Source: CAWULT01 sp963923455
GTDB lineage: Bacteria > Acidobacteriota > Vicinamibacteria > Vicinamibacterales > UBA2999
DNA length: 23,336 nucleotides
Reading direction: 5' to 3'
NCBI GenBank assembly: GCA_963923455.1
Contig: CAWULT010000074.1
Coordinates: 1 to 23,336 of the forward strand
This document shows, piece after piece, positions 22,465-23,336 of this stretch (within the stretch, counting starts at the first letter, position 1; every line of letters starts with the position of its first letter). Below the pieces are notes generated by a model, which was given only the letters and a program-made list of their open reading frames with translations, made no database searches and was not told where the DNA came from. The position numbers were made by a program, and so were the translations under genes.

Positions 22465-23336
22465 CTACACGCTCAGCCCGTCGATGAACGTCCGCATGCG
22501 TTGCCGCGCCGCCGCATCGGGGAGCCTGCCGAGGGCGGCCCGGGTGTTCTCGGTCATGTGCTCGGGGTCGCCGGTCTCGGTCAGGACGCACGTGACCGCC
22601 GGGTTCGACAGGATGTACTTCAGCGAGCACTGCGACCACGACTGGCAGTCGAACTCCCGGGCCCAGGCCGGCAGCGGCACCGTCTCGAGGCGGCGGAAGT
22701 AGGCGCCGTTCATGAACGGCCGGTTGATGATCACGGGCAGGCCCCGGTCGGCCGCCAGCGGCAGCAGCCGGGCCTCCGACTGCCGTTCGGTGATCGAGTA
22801 GTTCACCTGCACCACGTCGGGCCGCTCGCGTGCGAGCCAGCGCTCGAGGGGCTCGTGCAGGCGCTGATCCGCCACCGTCACCCCGATGAAGCGGGCCTCG
22901 CCCGAGTCCTTCCACGCGCGCAGCGACGGCCAGTGGGTCTCGACGTCGGTCATGCTGAAGATCTGCATCAGGTCGATCGTGCGGCGCCCGTACAGCTTCT
23001 GCACGTCGCGGAACTGGGCGATACCGGCCTCCTTGCCCGTACGGTCGATCTTGGCCGTCACGAACAGGCGGTTGCGGAACTCGGGCTCGTTGATCACCTG
23101 GCCGAACCGGCCGTCGTTGGCGGCGTTCCTGGGCCAGGTGTCCACCACGCGGCCGCCGGCCGCCACGAGCGCCCGCAGCACCTGGCGGACCGGCTCTTCC
23201 CCCCGCGCGGCGATGGACTCGACCACTTTGCTCGATCCCAGGCCGATCACGGGCAGCCGCTCGCCACCCGCGAACGGGCGGGCCGGCATCGCCGACTGTG
23301 CCCGCGCCGACGGCGCGGCGAGCCCCGCGAGCGGCA
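22465..23336 (-). CDS. exported aldo/keto-reductase-like protein, active-site residues missing, 5' end beyond window
   Basis: The frame is open to the window edge. The codons before Met at 23289 read PLAGLAAPSARAQSA, the end of a signal peptide (cleavage near ARA-Q), so the true start lies to the right. From that Met (residue 1) the TIM-barrel aldo/keto reductase pattern is clear: GERLPVIGLGSSKV (9-22), GGRVVDTWPR (45-54), LFVTAKID (75-82), IDLMQIF (105-111), ARFIGVTVAD (near 132) and VVQVNYSITERQSE (near 158). Of the catalytic tetrad, Asp50 and Lys80 are kept, but the Tyr position (D+5) is Asn55 and the His position is Phe111. It may be a non-catalytic member or act by another chemistry. It is convergent with the hydroxylase gene. 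Confidence 0.87.
   Translation of the reverse strand, partial: PLAGLAAPSARAQSAMPARPFAGGERLPVIGLGSSKVVESIAARGEEPVRQVLRALVAAGGRVVDTWPRNAANDGRFGQVINEPEFRNRLFVTAKIDRTGKEAGIAQFRDVQKLYGRRTIDLMQIFSMTDVETHWPSLRAWKDSGEARFIGVTVADQRLHEPLERWLARERPDVVQVNYSITERQSEARLLPLAADRGLPVIINRPFMNGAYFRRLETVPLPAWAREFDCQSWSQCSLKYILSNPAVTCVLTETGDPEHMTENTRAALGRLPDAAARQRMRTFIDGLSV

Noticed and set aside
1..23336. CRISPR arrays, transposases, integrases, toxin-antitoxin or defence genes
   Set aside because: I looked for regularly spaced repeats and for their protein motifs on both strands and found none.

Overview
The window is a high-GC (about two-thirds G+C by eye), gene-dense bacterial chromosome segment. It most resembles Acidobacteriota of the Vicinamibacteria/Luteitalea kind. 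This is inferred from the many small secreted proteins with an N-terminal Q-W-L/I-x-Y-P motif, a DUF6152 protein, a VWFA-related protein of the acidobacterial type, a permease-prefix-like membrane protein, and exported amidohydrolase, VOC and PQQ enzymes. I see no rRNA, tRNA, CRISPR array, transposase or phage gene. Bases 7-40 are a perfect copy of the Illumina Nextera transposase/read-2 adapter, so the left end is an untrimmed contig end, probably from a metagenomic assembly.

Left to right: (1) 41-1479, minus strand: a decarboxylating dehydrogenase of the isocitrate/isopropylmalate family, translationally coupled (GTGA overlap) to a LigI-like amidohydrolase cut off by the adapter. (2) 1614-2423, plus: a secreted protein of a family that recurs in this window. 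(3) 2492-3220, minus: a DUF4386 membrane protein. (4) 3467-6359, plus: a DUF6152 fusion protein and a PQQ-dependent dehydrogenase 10 bases apart. (5) 6374-8531, minus: an exported double-VOC protein followed by an exported imidazolonepropionase-like amidohydrolase. (6) 8764-9993, plus: an MFS transporter. (7) 10033-13092, minus: a formate dehydrogenase operon (Fe-S subunit, molybdenum catalytic subunit, delta subunit) with overlapping genes. (8) 13358-17423, plus: a secreted NHL-type beta-propeller, a VWFA-related protein and a second member of the secreted family. (9) 17479-19164, minus: a tandem lipocalin-like secreted protein and a permease-prefix-like membrane protein. (10) 19770-22392, plus: a Tat-exported ACMSD-like amidohydrolase overlapping an FAD aromatic hydroxylase. 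(11) 22465-23336, minus: an exported aldo/keto-reductase-like protein whose start lies beyond the window.

The common theme is oxidative catabolism of small, probably aromatic or lignin-derived, compounds: a pyrone-dicarboxylate-hydrolase-like enzyme, a ring-acid decarboxylase-like enzyme beside a phenol-hydroxylase-like enzyme, a periplasmic quinoprotein, an organic-anion-like transporter and formate oxidation. That theme is inference from family membership; no substrate is fixed by sequence.

The most unusual place is 13.0-13.35 kb. The formate dehydrogenase Fe-S subunit starts with a signal-peptide-like stretch instead of the first part of its [2Fe-2S] domain and lacks one cluster cysteine. 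The NADH-side subunits are missing. An AT-rich patch with an operator-like palindrome follows, and then a 47-base near-exact copy of part of the secreted gene at 17.25 kb. This looks like a rearrangement scar or an assembly junction. Other oddities are an aldo/keto reductase lacking its catalytic Tyr and His, and a strongly coding-like stretch upstream of, and in frame with, the Tat amidohydrolase.
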